Virus record (IMG/VR): IMGVR_UViG_3300046512_000224
Location: 1-28,356 of that record
DNA: 28,356 nt
Source of the DNA: a virus
Strand: one strand, 5' to 3'
This document shows, one piece after another, positions 7,166 through 14,369 of this stretch. A model generated the notes under the pieces. That model was not told where the DNA came from and searched no databases. It was given only the letters and a program-made list of their open reading frames with translations. How positions within the stretch are numbered: position 1 is the stretch's first letter; the number at the start of each line of letters is the position of its first letter. Made by a program: the position numbers and the translations under genes.

Positions 7166-8862
7166 CAGCCCACCACGATCGGGTTGGCGAAGAAGTCCCC
7201 GAGGTCGCCCTCGGTCTCTTCGGGGGTGACCGACAGGCCGACGGCCATCAGCAGCGTCGCCATGTCGTCGATCTTGTCAGGCGAGCGCTTCTTGTCCGGC
7301 TTCATGTTCAGATTCCCGTCCTTCACCGCGATGAGGTTGGAGGCGCACCAGTTCAGCACCGGGTCGTTTCCGTGTTGAATGTTCTTGCTGATGTACGCCC
7401 GCTCCAGCTCCTGCATCGCCGGGTGGTAATTCTTCGTGGTCTGGTTGAATTCGATCAGCGGGTGGCCGTCCGCCAGCAACCGCTGACTGATCTCCTGGGC
7501 GTTCCAACGGTCATAGCCCACCGCCAGAGGGTTGAACCTGGCGATGTCCTCTCTGATACGGCTCTCCACCACCGCGTAGTCGGTGACCTCTCCCTCGGTC
7601 ACCTCGATCAAGCCCGCAGCTACCCAGCCGGCGTAAGGCACTACGCCGCGCTCTGTGCGCGCCCTCACCGCCTCCGAAGGGACGAAGCGCCGGCCCCAGG
7701 TGTAGTAGACGCCACCTACCTTCCACACGAGGCGCCACGACGTGAGGTCGAGCGTGCTGGCCAAATCGAGCGCGCCCCAGCACGGGTGGCCGGCCAGCCA
7801 GTCGAGATCGACGTTGCCACCACACCGTTGCCACTTCGCCAGGTCGATCCAGCCGGTGGCCGACGAGGCTGGCCGGTTGAGGCGCTTGATCTTGAACTCG
7901 GCCAGCTTTGAAGGCATCTGGCGTGCCTCGACCGCCTCCTTCCGGATCGCCTTCAGCAGATGTGGGTTCGCGTCCATCAGCGGGTTGGCCTTAGGCCACG
8001 CTGCTTCATCGAACTCGTCGTCGTCGTCGTCCACCGCGTAGAACACGACCAAGAAGTGGTCGGCCGAGTCGCCGAGGATTCCCTGCAGCACCTGCTTGGC
8101 GAACTGCCGCAGCTCGCCCCAAGGCCCTGCGTTGGTGTATCCCTCAGTGGTCGTATACAGCCACAACGGGTTACTACGTGCGCCCGCAGCGGACGTCAGC
8201 ACGTTGAGCAAGTCCGCCGTCTTGTGGGCGTGGATCTCGTCCAGCCCGACGTGCGACGGGTTCAGGCCATCCTGCGTGCTGGCCTTCGCGTTGATCGGTT
8301 TGAACGTCGCTCCGGTCTCTACTCGGCTAATCGCGTTGGCCCAGCACTCCAAGCCGAAGGCTTCTTTCAGGTCCGGGGTCTTCTCCGCCATCCGCTTGGC
8401 GACATTGAAAATGATCCGCGCCTGGCTACCGGTGGTGGCCGCCGAAATTATCTGGGCGCCCTCTTCCTCTTCGCAGCACTGGCAGTACAGCAAGATCGCC
8501 GCTGCCAGCGTGGACTTTGCGTTCTTCCGGGCCACTGCGAACAGCGCAGAGGTGAAGCGCCGGCTGCCGTCCAGGTTGCGGAACCCAAACAGCTGCACGA
8601 CGAAGAAGATATGCGAACGATGCAGCTCGATCTCTGGCCGCGCCCACTTGCCCTCGACGTGAGGCAGCTTCTCGATGAAGTCGCACGGATCGCAGGCATG
8701 CCATTCGTCGAAAACAAATGGCGGCCGCTTGCGCTTGGCGCGCTTCAGGTCAGCCAGAAACCTCTTGCTGGCAAGCCGGATCCATTTCCCAAACTTCTTG
8801 CCCTTCTTGTCGGCTACCGCCTCTTCGGCGTAAGCAACAGCGATCCCGACGTAGTCACGCAC
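7165..8862 (-). CDS. Terminase large subunit (HK97/lambdoid type)
   Basis: A 565-residue packaging motor. Residues about 111-118 (A-R-K-N-A-K-S-T) are the variant Walker A, S-H-V-G-L-D-E-I-H at 203-211 is Walker B with the catalytic acidic pair, and Y-T-T-T-E-G near 236-241 is the coupling motif. The C-terminal half carries nuclease-domain acidic residues (for example V-G-Y-D-R-W-N-A, L-N-M-K-P-D-K-K-R-S-P-D-K-I-D-D). It hydrolyses ATP to translocate DNA and cuts concatemers. It overlaps TerS by 8 bases. Confidence 0.95.
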   Translation of the reverse strand: MRDYVGIAVAYAEEAVADKKGKKFGKWIRLASKRFLADLKRAKRKRPPFVFDEWHACDPCDFIEKLPHVEGKWARPEIELHRSHIFFVVQLFGFRNLDGSRRFTSALFAVARKNAKSTLAAAILLYCQCCEEEEGAQIISAATTGSQARIIFNVAKRMAEKTPDLKEAFGLECWANAISRVETGATFKPINAKASTQDGLNPSHVGLDEIHAHKTADLLNVLTSAAGARSNPLWLYTTTEGYTNAGPWGELRQFAKQVLQGILGDSADHFLVVFYAVDDDDDEFDEAAWPKANPLMDANPHLLKAIRKEAVEARQMPSKLAEFKIKRLNRPASSATGWIDLAKWQRCGGNVDLDWLAGHPCWGALDLASTLDLTSWRLVWKVGGVYYTWGRRFVPSEAVRARTERGVVPYAGWVAAGLIEVTEGEVTDYAVVESRIREDIARFNPLAVGYDRWNAQEISQRLLADGHPLIEFNQTTKNYHPAMQELERAYISKNIQHGNDPVLNWCASNLIAVKDGNLNMKPDKKRSPDKIDDMATLLMAVGLSVTPEETEGDLGDFFANPIVVG

Positions 8863-9280
8863 CGGTCTTCCGCTTCGCCCCGTTGTTGGCGAATGCGTTG
8901 CCCGACTTCTCCACGTCGCCGGCCGGCCGGACCTTCCCCTGCGCGACGGGCGTCAGCCCAAAGTCATTCATCAGGCCGCGCAGCTGCGCTACCATCGACG
9001 CCACCGGGGCTTCCCCGGCTGCGTAGAGCTGCACGGTCTTCCCATGCAGAGCGCACAACTGGCCCAAGGCAGACAGTCCGGCCTCGGTCAGCAACTTGTT
9101 GGCGTGCAGAATCGGGGCCAGCCGGTCCCATTCTTTGATCGCGTGCGCATTCGGCAGCCAGTCCGGCGCCAACGGCACATCGGGAACCAGCGGCAGCTCA
9201 GTCGCCGGTGGGGGGTTCCGGTCAAGGCGATCCGTTCCGGCCACCACCTTCAGCGATGTCGGTTTGCGAGGGTTCGCCAT
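8855..9280 (-). CDS. Terminase small subunit, P27 family
   Basis: A 141-residue protein beginning MANPRKPTSLKVVAGT, the typical opening of P27-type small terminases, with a helical middle (L-L-T-E-A-G-L-S-A-L-G-Q-L-C-A-L-H) and L-R-G-L-M-N-D-F-G-L-T-P near the C-terminus. It recognises the packaging site and hands DNA to TerL. ATG 9280 has GGA six bases upstream; an adjacent ATG (9286) is also possible, and a much longer in-frame start (9601) runs over the HNH gene and is rejected. Confidence 0.9.
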   Translation of the reverse strand: MANPRKPTSLKVVAGTDRLDRNPPPATELPLVPDVPLAPDWLPNAHAIKEWDRLAPILHANKLLTEAGLSALGQLCALHGKTVQLYAAGEAPVASMVAQLRGLMNDFGLTPVAQGKVRPAGDVEKSGNAFANNGAKRKTGA

Positions 9281-9380
9281 GATCATTCCAGGGGCGGGAT
9301 AGCCCGATGCGGAAAAACGGTTTTTCTCAACTGACGGCGCAAATAAGCAGGGGGGCGCACGTATCGGAAGCGGGACGGGT
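9281..9380. other. Non-coding gap between HNH and TerS; candidate cos region
   Basis: About 95 bases without an ORF separate the HNH nuclease from TerS. In HK97-type phages cos lies beside the HNH-TerS pair. The gap holds a short palindrome (GAAAAAC-GGTTTTTC, about 9312-9326) and a G-rich run near 9350. No cohesive-end sequence can be named from sequence alone. Confidence 0.25.
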
Positions 9381-9755
9381 TCAACTTTCGACCCACCCCT
9401 CCCCCTTTGTCCCACCGGAGGTCCGATTCCGTGTGCGTGCGCGCCGGTTCCCGAAGCCGCCATCCTCTCGCGCCGTCTTCGCGCTGTGGCAGGGCCTGCA
9501 GAGGCCCTGCAGATTCGCCAGGTCGTTGTTGCTGGTATCGGCGTCGATATGATCGACGTGGCTTGCCGCTCGGGTCCTGCCTTCAGCGAGGCAGGCAACA
9601 CAGAGCGGGGACTGGTTCAACACATGGGCGCGAAGCCGCAGCCAGTAGGTCGAATTGGTCGCCAGAGCACGCTCGGCCTGCCGATCTCGCGCAGGAGGGG
9701 CATGCTGCCTTACCTGGCCACTATGGGGCCGGTGCTTCGGCGCCCGCGCCGGCAT
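9381..9755 (-). CDS. HNH endonuclease of the packaging module
   Basis: A 124-residue HNH nuclease. C52-V-A-C55, H66-V-D-H69-I-D, N77/N81 and C86-R-P-C-H90 form the zinc-ribbon plus beta-beta-alpha metal site, with H69 in the position of the catalytic general base. Small HNH proteins directly upstream of terminase are established packaging partners in HK97-type phages, where they help TerL cut cos. Its start overlaps the preceding stop (TGATG). Confidence 0.9.
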   Translation of the reverse strand: MPARAPKHRPHSGQVRQHAPPARDRQAERALATNSTYWLRLRAHVLNQSPLCVACLAEGRTRAASHVDHIDADTSNNDLANLQGLCRPCHSAKTAREDGGFGNRRARTRNRTSGGTKGEGWVES

Positions 9756-9964
9756 CAGTACGGGTTCCCGTCCATGTCCAGGCGCTTGGGCTCTTCATCA
9801 TCCGAAACAGGAGTGCCGAGCTCTTCACCTAGCAGCATCGCTACCGATTGAACTAGCAACCCGATCTGCTCTGCCTGCCGGGTGATCTGCCGTCCCTGTT
9901 CCACGATAGTTGCCTGCTGAGCCTCTACGGCTGCCACCAGTCGCTCGCAAATAGGCTCAGTCAT
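9755..9964 (-). CDS. Small coiled-coil protein of unknown function
   Basis: 69 residues (start MTEPICERLVAAVEAQQATI), largely one amphipathic helix rich in Gln/Val/Ile with an acidic tail ending D-M-D-G-N-P-Y. No membrane segment. Its start overlaps the Rz stop (ATGA) and its stop overlaps the HNH start (TGATG), so it is translated as part of the lysis-packaging chain. No family recognised. Confidence 0.65.
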   Translation of the reverse strand: MTEPICERLVAAVEAQQATIVEQGRQITRQAEQIGLLVQSVAMLLGEELGTPVSDDEEPKRLDMDGNPY

Positions 9965-10220
9965 TGATTGCGGTCTGCGGCGATGACGGCTTGGCAGGCG
10001 CGGAGCTGGTCGTCGGCGTCGCGGCCGATTCGAACAACTCGGCTCGCAAACTCTTCTCGGCGCTCGGTTGCCGCATCACGTTCGAGGGCGCCGGCTGCGG
10101 TCTGGGACAGGAGGTCGGTGTGGCACGCGGCGAGGTCGTGGCGCAGGCGGAGAGCACCAGAGCGGAGGTCAGCAACAACAGCATCAGCGACGGCCGGGGC
10201 CGCAGCGCGGTCGTCTTCAT
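9957..10220 (-). CDS. Rz1-like outer-membrane spanin lipoprotein, nested in Rz
   Basis: An 87-residue frame starting MKTTALRPRP. Residues 11-25 are a hydrophobic signal sequence ending in lipobox L-V-L-S-A-C, with C26 the predicted lipidated residue, followed by a Pro/Ser/Thr-rich secreted tail. It starts inside the Rz gene in another frame and ends 4 bases beyond the Rz stop, the classic embedded Rz/Rz1 layout. It would pair with Rz across the periplasm to fuse inner and outer membranes at lysis. An upstream in-frame start at 10349 would bury the signal peptide, so ATG 10220 is chosen. Confidence 0.8.
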   Translation of the reverse strand: MKTTALRPRPSLMLLLLTSALVLSACATTSPRATPTSCPRPQPAPSNVMRQPSAEKSLRAELFESAATPTTSSAPAKPSSPQTAIND

Positions 10221-10425
10221 GCTTCGCTCCAATGGCGGCCATAGTGTCGGCCTGGTGGTGTTCAGTGGCGCGGGTCTCGTTGACTTGGTCTGCCTGGGCG
10301 ACACTGACGCTCGCCAGCTGCTGGGCTTGGGCGCCCTCGGCGCGATCACCGCGCCACGACCAACCCGCCCAGAAGGACAAGGCCAATGCCGCGGCCGCGA
10401 GCAAAGCGTAAAGACGGATCATCAC
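9961..10425 (-). CDS. Rz-like inner-membrane spanin
   Basis: 154 residues. One N-terminal membrane segment (about residues 5-23, YALLAAAALALSFWAGWSW) is followed by a long charged, Ala/Gln-rich periplasmic helix, the shape of Rz i-spanins (DUF2514-like). It follows the endolysin and the small membrane protein with 4-base overlaps, and it contains the Rz1 frame. Together they complete the third step of Gram-negative lysis. Confidence 0.82.
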   Translation of the reverse strand: MMIRLYALLAAAALALSFWAGWSWRGDRAEGAQAQQLASVSVAQADQVNETRATEHHQADTMAAIGAKHEDDRAAAPAVADAVVADLRSGALRLRHDLAACHTDLLSQTAAGALERDAATERREEFASRVVRIGRDADDQLRACQAVIAADRNQ

Positions 10426-10739
10426 AGCATCTCCGGCGGGATCACCGCGCCAACCTGGCGCATGGCCGACTCCAACGACATCACCCGCAGTCTCAGTCGG
10501 TGGGCTTCCTCCTGCGCAGTCATGCGCAACTTGATTTCTTCAGCCAACTGCAACGTGGTCGCGGCTTGGGATTCCTCCAGCGACTTCACCCGCTGCACCA
10601 ACCCGTTCAGCAGGTCGACGTTGGCGTCCGTCTCGGTTCGCTCCTTGCGGCGGGACAGCAGCGCCCCCCAGGTTTCCCGTGCCACCCAGAACGCGGCGAC
10701 ACCGCCGGCCATCCACCACGGGACGGTTTCCTCGGTCAT
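10422..10739 (-). CDS. Single-span membrane protein of the lysis cassette (possible holin)
   Basis: 105 residues: an N-terminal hydrophobic segment (about residues 7-29, starting VPWWMAGGVAAFWVARETW), then a basic stop-transfer (RRKER) and a long heptad-like helix. It overlaps the endolysin stop and the Rz start by 4 bases each. The position fits a holin or pinholin, but a long cytoplasmic coiled coil is unusual for a holin, and no other holin candidate is visible nearby. The holin role is inferred; membrane location is well supported. Confidence 0.6.
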   Translation of the reverse strand: MTEETVPWWMAGGVAAFWVARETWGALLSRRKERTETDANVDLLNGLVQRVKSLEESQAATTLQLAEEIKLRMTAQEEAHRLRLRVMSLESAMRQVGAVIPPEML

Positions 10740-11224
10740 GACACGACCACGCCACCGGCCTTGCGGTAGGCCTCCAGCAAGTCATCCAGCTTCCGCTCGT
10801 GCTGCCCATAGCCGGCGCCAGGCAGGCTCGCCCAGATGTTGCGAACGAAGCTTATCGCCTTGACCACGTGGCCAGCCTTAATCAGCTCAAGCGCACGCCT
10901 CTCCCTGATCTGCTGAATGGCGATCAGGTCCTGGCTGAGGGGCGAGAAGTCCTTCAGCCCGAGAAGGCGACGGTAGGCGTCGTAGTAGCGCGACAGCACT
11001 TGGTAGCGGCCAGCCGCAGTCGACTTAATGCCGAGCTTGGACAGCGGCACGAGCTCACGCGGGTGGTCGGAGTAGCCAATGAACAGATTGCCTCCCACGA
11101 TCACGTCATAGCCGTTGTCCTTGGTTGGCTGCTTGCCGTTGTCGGTCCCTTCGGCCCAGGCCAGCATGTCCAGAAACGCCACGACGTTCACGCCGCCAGC
11201 TTGTTGGGGGGTGATTCTTGCCAT
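10736..11224 (-). CDS. Endolysin, lambda R-like lytic transglycosylase (GH104)
   Basis: 162 residues, closely patterned on lambda R: L-D-M-L-A-W-A-E-G-T-D-N, then G-Y-D-V-I-V-G-G-N-L-F, Y-S-D-H-P-R-E-L-V, S-T-A-A-G-R-Y-Q, and I-W-A-S-L-P-G-A-G-Y-G-Q. Glu25 in A-E-G-T-D-N matches the catalytic Glu19 of lambda R. It cuts peptidoglycan, forming 1,6-anhydro ends. No signal peptide, so it needs a holin. Start ATG 11224 has GAG upstream; ATG 11230 is the alternative. A longer in-frame start at 11359 crosses a terminator and is rejected. Confidence 0.93.
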   Translation of the reverse strand: MARITPQQAGGVNVVAFLDMLAWAEGTDNGKQPTKDNGYDVIVGGNLFIGYSDHPRELVPLSKLGIKSTAAGRYQVLSRYYDAYRRLLGLKDFSPLSQDLIAIQQIRERRALELIKAGHVVKAISFVRNIWASLPGAGYGQHERKLDDLLEAYRKAGGVVVS

Positions 11225-11292
11225 GGTCATCTCGGTTGGGTGCCCGCCCCGCTGCCGGCTGGGCGCAAGGGTTGATCCGGACTGGGAGGCGG

Positions 11293-11323
11293 ACAAAGAA
11301 GAACCCCGGCTGGAAGGCCGGGG
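11293..11323 (-). terminator. Rho-independent terminator upstream of the lysis genes
   Basis: Minus strand CCCCGGC-CTTCCA-GCCGGGG (11323-11304), a 7-bp GC stem followed by TTCTTCTTTG. It lies between the YfbU-family gene and the endolysin gene, after another terminator. Q-type antitermination through it would be needed for late expression from upstream. Confidence 0.7.
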
Positions 11324-11356
11324 CTGGGGCGTGCGCGATGGTAGTGAATCTACCCC

Positions 11357-11385
11357 CAAAAGTGCGGGAGCGTCACTCCCGCACT
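11357..11385 (-). terminator. Rho-independent terminator at the end of the YfbU-family gene
   Basis: Minus strand: a perfect 10-bp stem AGTGCGGGAG / CTCCCGCACT (11385-11361, loop TGACG) followed by TTTTGGGGG. The stem touches the stop codon of the YfbU-family gene. Confidence 0.75.
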
Positions 11386-11923
11386 ATCGAGCCCTCAGGA
11401 TTGACGCGAGGTCATCGACGGTCAGATCCCGGTCGCCAAGTTCAGGGCGAATCTTCAAGAACACATCGAGCATTGCCCGATAGCGGTCTTCTCGCTGGGA
11501 GTGAGAGTTGTAATCGTCATGCGGCGTCCGCTTGAGGTGACTGAACATGCCCAGATCGTCAATTGCCACCGAAACGTAGGACCGGAGCTCGGGTTCGTTG
11601 TTTCCATCAAACCCCTCGAACCAGCGCTCCCTGGTGGCATAACCTACCTGCGCATCAAGGTCGGCGCGCTCGCTCGGCTGGAGCCTCTGATTAGCCCGCT
11701 CCAGGAAGTCAAACATGTCGAGCACATCAACTACGAATCGGAAGTCTTCCGGGGTCTCCTCGGGGGCGAAAACGGAACCGTATTTCCAGCCAATAGCGAA
11801 CTCATGCTTCCAAGCAGCCGCCTTGCCGATGAAATCCGGATCAAACTCCCTGTTTATCTTCAGCTCCTTCTGGACGTCCGCCAGCATCATCACAATCAGG
11901 CGCTGTTCGTCAGTGAACTTCAT
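11384..11923 (-). CDS. YfbU family protein (moron)
   Basis: 179 residues starting MKFTDEQRLIVMMLADVQKE. It follows the E. coli YfbU pattern: an N-terminal x-x-T-x-x-Q-R-L-I, central V-V-D-V-L-D-M-F, F-x-G-F-D-G-N-N-E-P-E-L-R-S-Y-V near residue 110, and near the C-terminus H-S-Q-R-E-D-R-Y-R-A-M-L-D-V-F. YfbU's biochemical role is not settled. GGAGGAAGT gives a strong ribosome site. Base composition looks less GC-rich than its neighbours, and two terminators follow it, so it is probably a separately transcribed cargo gene rather than part of the phage core. Confidence 0.8.
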   Translation of the reverse strand: MKFTDEQRLIVMMLADVQKELKINREFDPDFIGKAAAWKHEFAIGWKYGSVFAPEETPEDFRFVVDVLDMFDFLERANQRLQPSERADLDAQVGYATRERWFEGFDGNNEPELRSYVSVAIDDLGMFSHLKRTPHDDYNSHSQREDRYRAMLDVFLKIRPELGDRDLTVDDLASILRAR

Positions 11924-11938
11924 ACTTCCTCCGTGAAT

Positions 11939-11959
11939 AGCGGGCCAAGTCGGCCCGCT
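11939..11959. other. Perfect inverted repeat upstream of the YfbU-family gene
   Basis: AGCGGGCC-AAGTC-GGCCCGCT, 8-bp arms, in the 61-base gap after the Q-like gene. There is no T-run on the minus strand. It could be a weak terminator or a protein-binding site in the leader of the YfbU-family gene. Confidence 0.4.
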
Positions 11960-11984
11960 TTCCACGAGTCTACCGCGCGCGCGA

Positions 11985-12680
11985 TCAGGCAGCCCTACTC
12001 AAGGCATTGGAAAGCGCCCAGCACGCCTCCTGCTCGGACTCGACCATCTGCTGAAGAAGCCACTCGTACACCCCGCGCCATTTAGCCCGATAGGTGGACT
12101 CGTCGCGACCAATGGCGGCAGCTCGCCGGCGATCGCTCACCGCGACCAGGCCTGACCCGCTGCAAACCTTGCAAATCGCTCGAAGGTCTCCGGCCATCGT
12201 CTCGCCGCGCCCCTCGCATCCATGGCAATGCGGCCTGGTCGCAATCTCGTTGATCACCGCGCCAGCCAGGCTCGGCAACGATTCCAGGGTGCTGATCGGC
12301 CAACACTGCGCCTTGACCTGGCCCAGCCGATGGGTGGCGCGGTCGCGCTCGGCCCGCTGCTCGGCCGTTACCGCGCCTGCCCAGCCCATGCAAACCTCGG
12401 CCAGGCCGAGCTCCGTGCGCGCGTCAGCCAACCGACGCTGCTGCCGGCGCAGCTCTGGGGTGACCAGGGCAATCACCGCATCCCGCAGCTTGTGCCGGCG
12501 CAGCGCGGCACCGTCCGGCCACCAGCACGCCTCCAGTAGCTCCCGGCCTAGCCCGGACGGCACCATCCCCAACGCCGCCGCGATGTCCTGATTGGTGAGG
12601 TCGGGCGTCCCGCCGCGGCCGGTGTCGAACTTGACGGTGCTCGGGCCCAGGCGGGCCATCAGCTCACGAACGTTACCCAT
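11985..12680 (-). CDS. Q-like late antiterminator candidate with zinc finger
   Basis: 231 residues (start MGNVRELMARLGPSTVKF). A DnaJ-type zinc site C152-H-G-C155-x-G-x-G and C170-K-V-C173-x-G-x-G is followed by a helix-turn-helix-like segment at about 183-213 (R-R-A-A-A-I-G-R-D-E-S-T-Y). This combination and its place as the last early gene before lysis genes fit lambdoid Q antiterminators, which load on RNA polymerase near the late promoter. I do not see the whole Q family pattern with certainty; a general DNA-binding regulator is the alternative. It overlaps RusA by 8 bases. Confidence 0.55.
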   Translation of the reverse strand: MGNVRELMARLGPSTVKFDTGRGGTPDLTNQDIAAALGMVPSGLGRELLEACWWPDGAALRRHKLRDAVIALVTPELRRQQRRLADARTELGLAEVCMGWAGAVTAEQRAERDRATHRLGQVKAQCWPISTLESLPSLAGAVINEIATRPHCHGCEGRGETMAGDLRAICKVCSGSGLVAVSDRRRAAAIGRDESTYRAKWRGVYEWLLQQMVESEQEACWALSNALSRAA

Positions 12681-13077
12681 GTCGGCTCCCCTTGTTATGT
12701 TCCTGCTGCTCGCCTGTGATGCGGATCACGACTTGACCACCCGGGCGACGCTCATCGTGCACGCGCGGGCGGGTGGTGAACCGTCCGTCGTCGATACCCA
12801 GCAGCTGCGCGATCCCGTCCCGATATGCCTTGCAGCGGCCTACCATGTTGTCGTCGTCCGGAAGCTTCTTGTGCGGCGCCTGGTAGCAGTCGATCCAGAG
12901 GATCAGGCGGCCTTCCGGCAGCGGCATACCCTTCCATCCCGCCTCGAACGCCAGGACCACCGCCGTCTGCCGGGCATGCTTCACGGCCTTCGCCTTGTCG
13001 CGCCACTTAGGGCGACCGTTAGGGGAGAGGTCCTTGTGCGGCCAAGGCAGCACCAGCTCCAGCGCGCGCTCCGTCAT
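12673..13077 (-). CDS. RusA-like Holliday junction resolvase
   Basis: 134 residues starting MTERALELVLPWPHKDLSPN. The L-P-W-P-x-K-D-L-S-P-N-G-R N-terminus and the acidic catalytic cluster (D74-D75-D76-N77 and D87-G, then G-I-D-D near 95) match RusA nucleases, which dimerise and cut four-way junctions during phage recombination or replication. ATG 13077 overlaps the previous stop (ATGA); a start at 13095 would extend into that gene. Confidence 0.88.
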   Translation of the reverse strand: MTERALELVLPWPHKDLSPNGRPKWRDKAKAVKHARQTAVVLAFEAGWKGMPLPEGRLILWIDCYQAPHKKLPDDDNMVGRCKAYRDGIAQLLGIDDGRFTTRPRVHDERRPGGQVVIRITGEQQEHNKGSRHG

Positions 13078-13568
13078 GCTGCCACCCTGTCCCACGCCGT
13101 CGGGAGGATTTGCACCTCGCCACCCCTTGCCTGGAACTGCTCCACCGTCTCACCCGGCCTCGCCTTTGGTACTACTGTCGGAGCCGGCGTGTTTGCCGCC
13201 TGGACAGCCACCCTTGCAGCGCGCGCAAGCCTAGGCCGAGCTGCAATAGGCGCCGCAGCCGGGCGCGTCGTCCGGACCCGACGCGCGTCGCGCTCGCGCT
13301 TACGCTGCTTGCGCTCCGCATCAGTCAGGACGGGACGCGGCATGCCTTGGCCAGTCATTTGATAAATGGGGCCGATCCGCGTCTCGGTGCGGATAAGAAA
13401 GCCGACTTCTACGCAGTAGCGAATAGCGTCGTACACCTGCGCTCTTTCGCTACCCGGTGCAGCGCCGATTCCCTCGCAGATTCCGAGCATGGTCCACGGT
13501 AGGTCCTCTGCGTTCTTGTTGAGCCATTCCCGAACGCCGGCCGGGGACAGATTGGAGTGGGTGGTCAT
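13074..13568 (-). CDS. Winged-helix-like protein of the replication operon
   Basis: 164 residues. The first 75 look like a winged-helix domain (G-V-R-E-W-L-N-K-N, Y-D-A-I-R-Y-C-V-E-V-G-F-L-I-R, then a two-strand wing I-G-P-I-Y-Q-M). A strongly basic stretch follows (RKQRKRERDARR, about 86-97), then an Ala/Pro linker and a short C-terminal motif. It is probably DNA-binding; no family recognised. Coupled by 4-base overlaps to RusA and the Ref-like gene. Confidence 0.65.
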   Translation of the reverse strand: MTTHSNLSPAGVREWLNKNAEDLPWTMLGICEGIGAAPGSERAQVYDAIRYCVEVGFLIRTETRIGPIYQMTGQGMPRPVLTDAERKQRKRERDARRVRTTRPAAAPIAARPRLARAARVAVQAANTPAPTVVPKARPGETVEQFQARGGEVQILPTAWDRVAA

Positions 13569-13933
13569 GCGGCCTGCCTCAGTTCGTTTATGTAGGTCTG
13601 TTGGGCTATCAACTCGTCATCGGAGCAGTACAGCTGGTGAAAGGTTCTGGAGCCCTCCTTCAGGCTCCAGCCGTACGTCTGGCTCATCCATTCGAAGGAC
13701 CGGCCCTCCTGCGGGACGCGTTCGTGGTGCCACTGGCACATGGCGAACCCGAAGAAGTGGCCGCGGCGGATGTTTCCGGACTTGCAGTGGTGGTAGTCGC
13801 AGCCGTAAACCACTAGGTGCTGCGGCAGTAGGTTCCGCATGAACATCAGCAGGCAGACCATGCACGGCCCTTCCTTGGCGACATCGATCCGCGCTTTCTC
13901 TGAGCGGGTCGGTGGTGGTGCTTTCGACCACAT
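13565..13933 (-). CDS. Ref-like HNH nuclease (recombination enhancement type)
   Basis: 122 residues. E-K-A-R-I-D-V-A-K-E-G-P-C24-x-V-C27 opens a zinc site, and D46-Y-H-H49-C with C66-Q-W-H-H70 supply the rest of the metal centre. The layout resembles the C-terminal nuclease domain of P1 Ref, a RecA-filament-dependent HNH enzyme. In this family the closing segment has F-E/H-x-x-Y-G-T-E-x-E-L-L; here it reads F-H-Q-L-Y-C-S-D-D-E-L-I. NinG-like nuclease is the alternative. It lies next to RusA, in keeping with a recombination set. Confidence 0.6.
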   Translation of the reverse strand: MWSKAPPPTRSEKARIDVAKEGPCMVCLLMFMRNLLPQHLVVYGCDYHHCKSGNIRRGHFFGFAMCQWHHERVPQEGRSFEWMSQTYGWSLKEGSRTFHQLYCSDDELIAQQTYINELRQAA

Positions 13934-14175
13934 CAGCCCACTCCCTTGGGGCGACGGCGACGGCGGCCTCCAGCTCGCTTGTTCTGCCTAACCTCGGCTT
14001 CGATGCGTTTCGCCTCGGCGAGGTAGTAGTCGTGGCGCTCCTGCCTCACCGAAGCGCTGAACTGGAACTGTTTCAATGCCTCATCAGCCGCATCGCGGTA
14101 GGCCTTGGCCAGGCGGGGCGCCCTCATGCGTGGGTCGCTGTCGAAGATGTCCAGCTGTCTGCCATGCGATCGCAT
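13933..14175 (-). CDS. Small basic unknown protein
   Basis: 80 residues (MRSHGRQLDIFDSDPRMRAP). An N-terminal x-Q-L-D-I-F-D motif, a helical centre with many Arg/Glu, and a very basic C-terminus (G-G-R-R-R-R-R-P-K). Overlaps both neighbours by 1 base (TGATG). Possibly nucleic-acid binding; no family recognised. A start at 14307 is rejected because it would run over the preceding gene. Confidence 0.6.
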   Translation of the reverse strand: MRSHGRQLDIFDSDPRMRAPRLAKAYRDAADEALKQFQFSASVRQERHDYYLAEAKRIEAEVRQNKRAGGRRRRRPKGVG

Positions 14176-14369
14176 CAGCGGACCTCCGGAATCGGGCCGG
14201 CGTAGCTCTTCACCGGGACTGCCCGCATCCCGTCGCGCCAGATGGTCAGGCCGCGCGTCGCGTAGAGCACCAGCGGCCGCATGCCGTAGCCAAATGCCAG
14301 ATACCAACCGGCCTCCGGCACAGGCTCATTTACTGACCTCACCGGGAAGACCATCTGATCCGTCTTCAT
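14175..14369 (-). CDS. Small unknown protein
   Basis: 64 residues starting MKTDQMVFPVRSVNEPVPEA, with a compact beta-like pattern (G-W-Y-L-A-F-G-Y-G, L-V-L-Y-A, I-W-R-D-G) and a proline-terminated tail. It overlaps its upstream neighbour by ATGA and its downstream neighbour by TGATG. No function assigned. Confidence 0.6.
   Translation of the reverse strand: MKTDQMVFPVRSVNEPVPEAGWYLAFGYGMRPLVLYATRGLTIWRDGMRAVPVKSYAGPIPEVR

Noticed and set aside
7960-9138. 392-residue plus-strand frame over terminase genes
   Set aside because: Shadow of TerL and TerS, whose motifs are clear on the minus strand.
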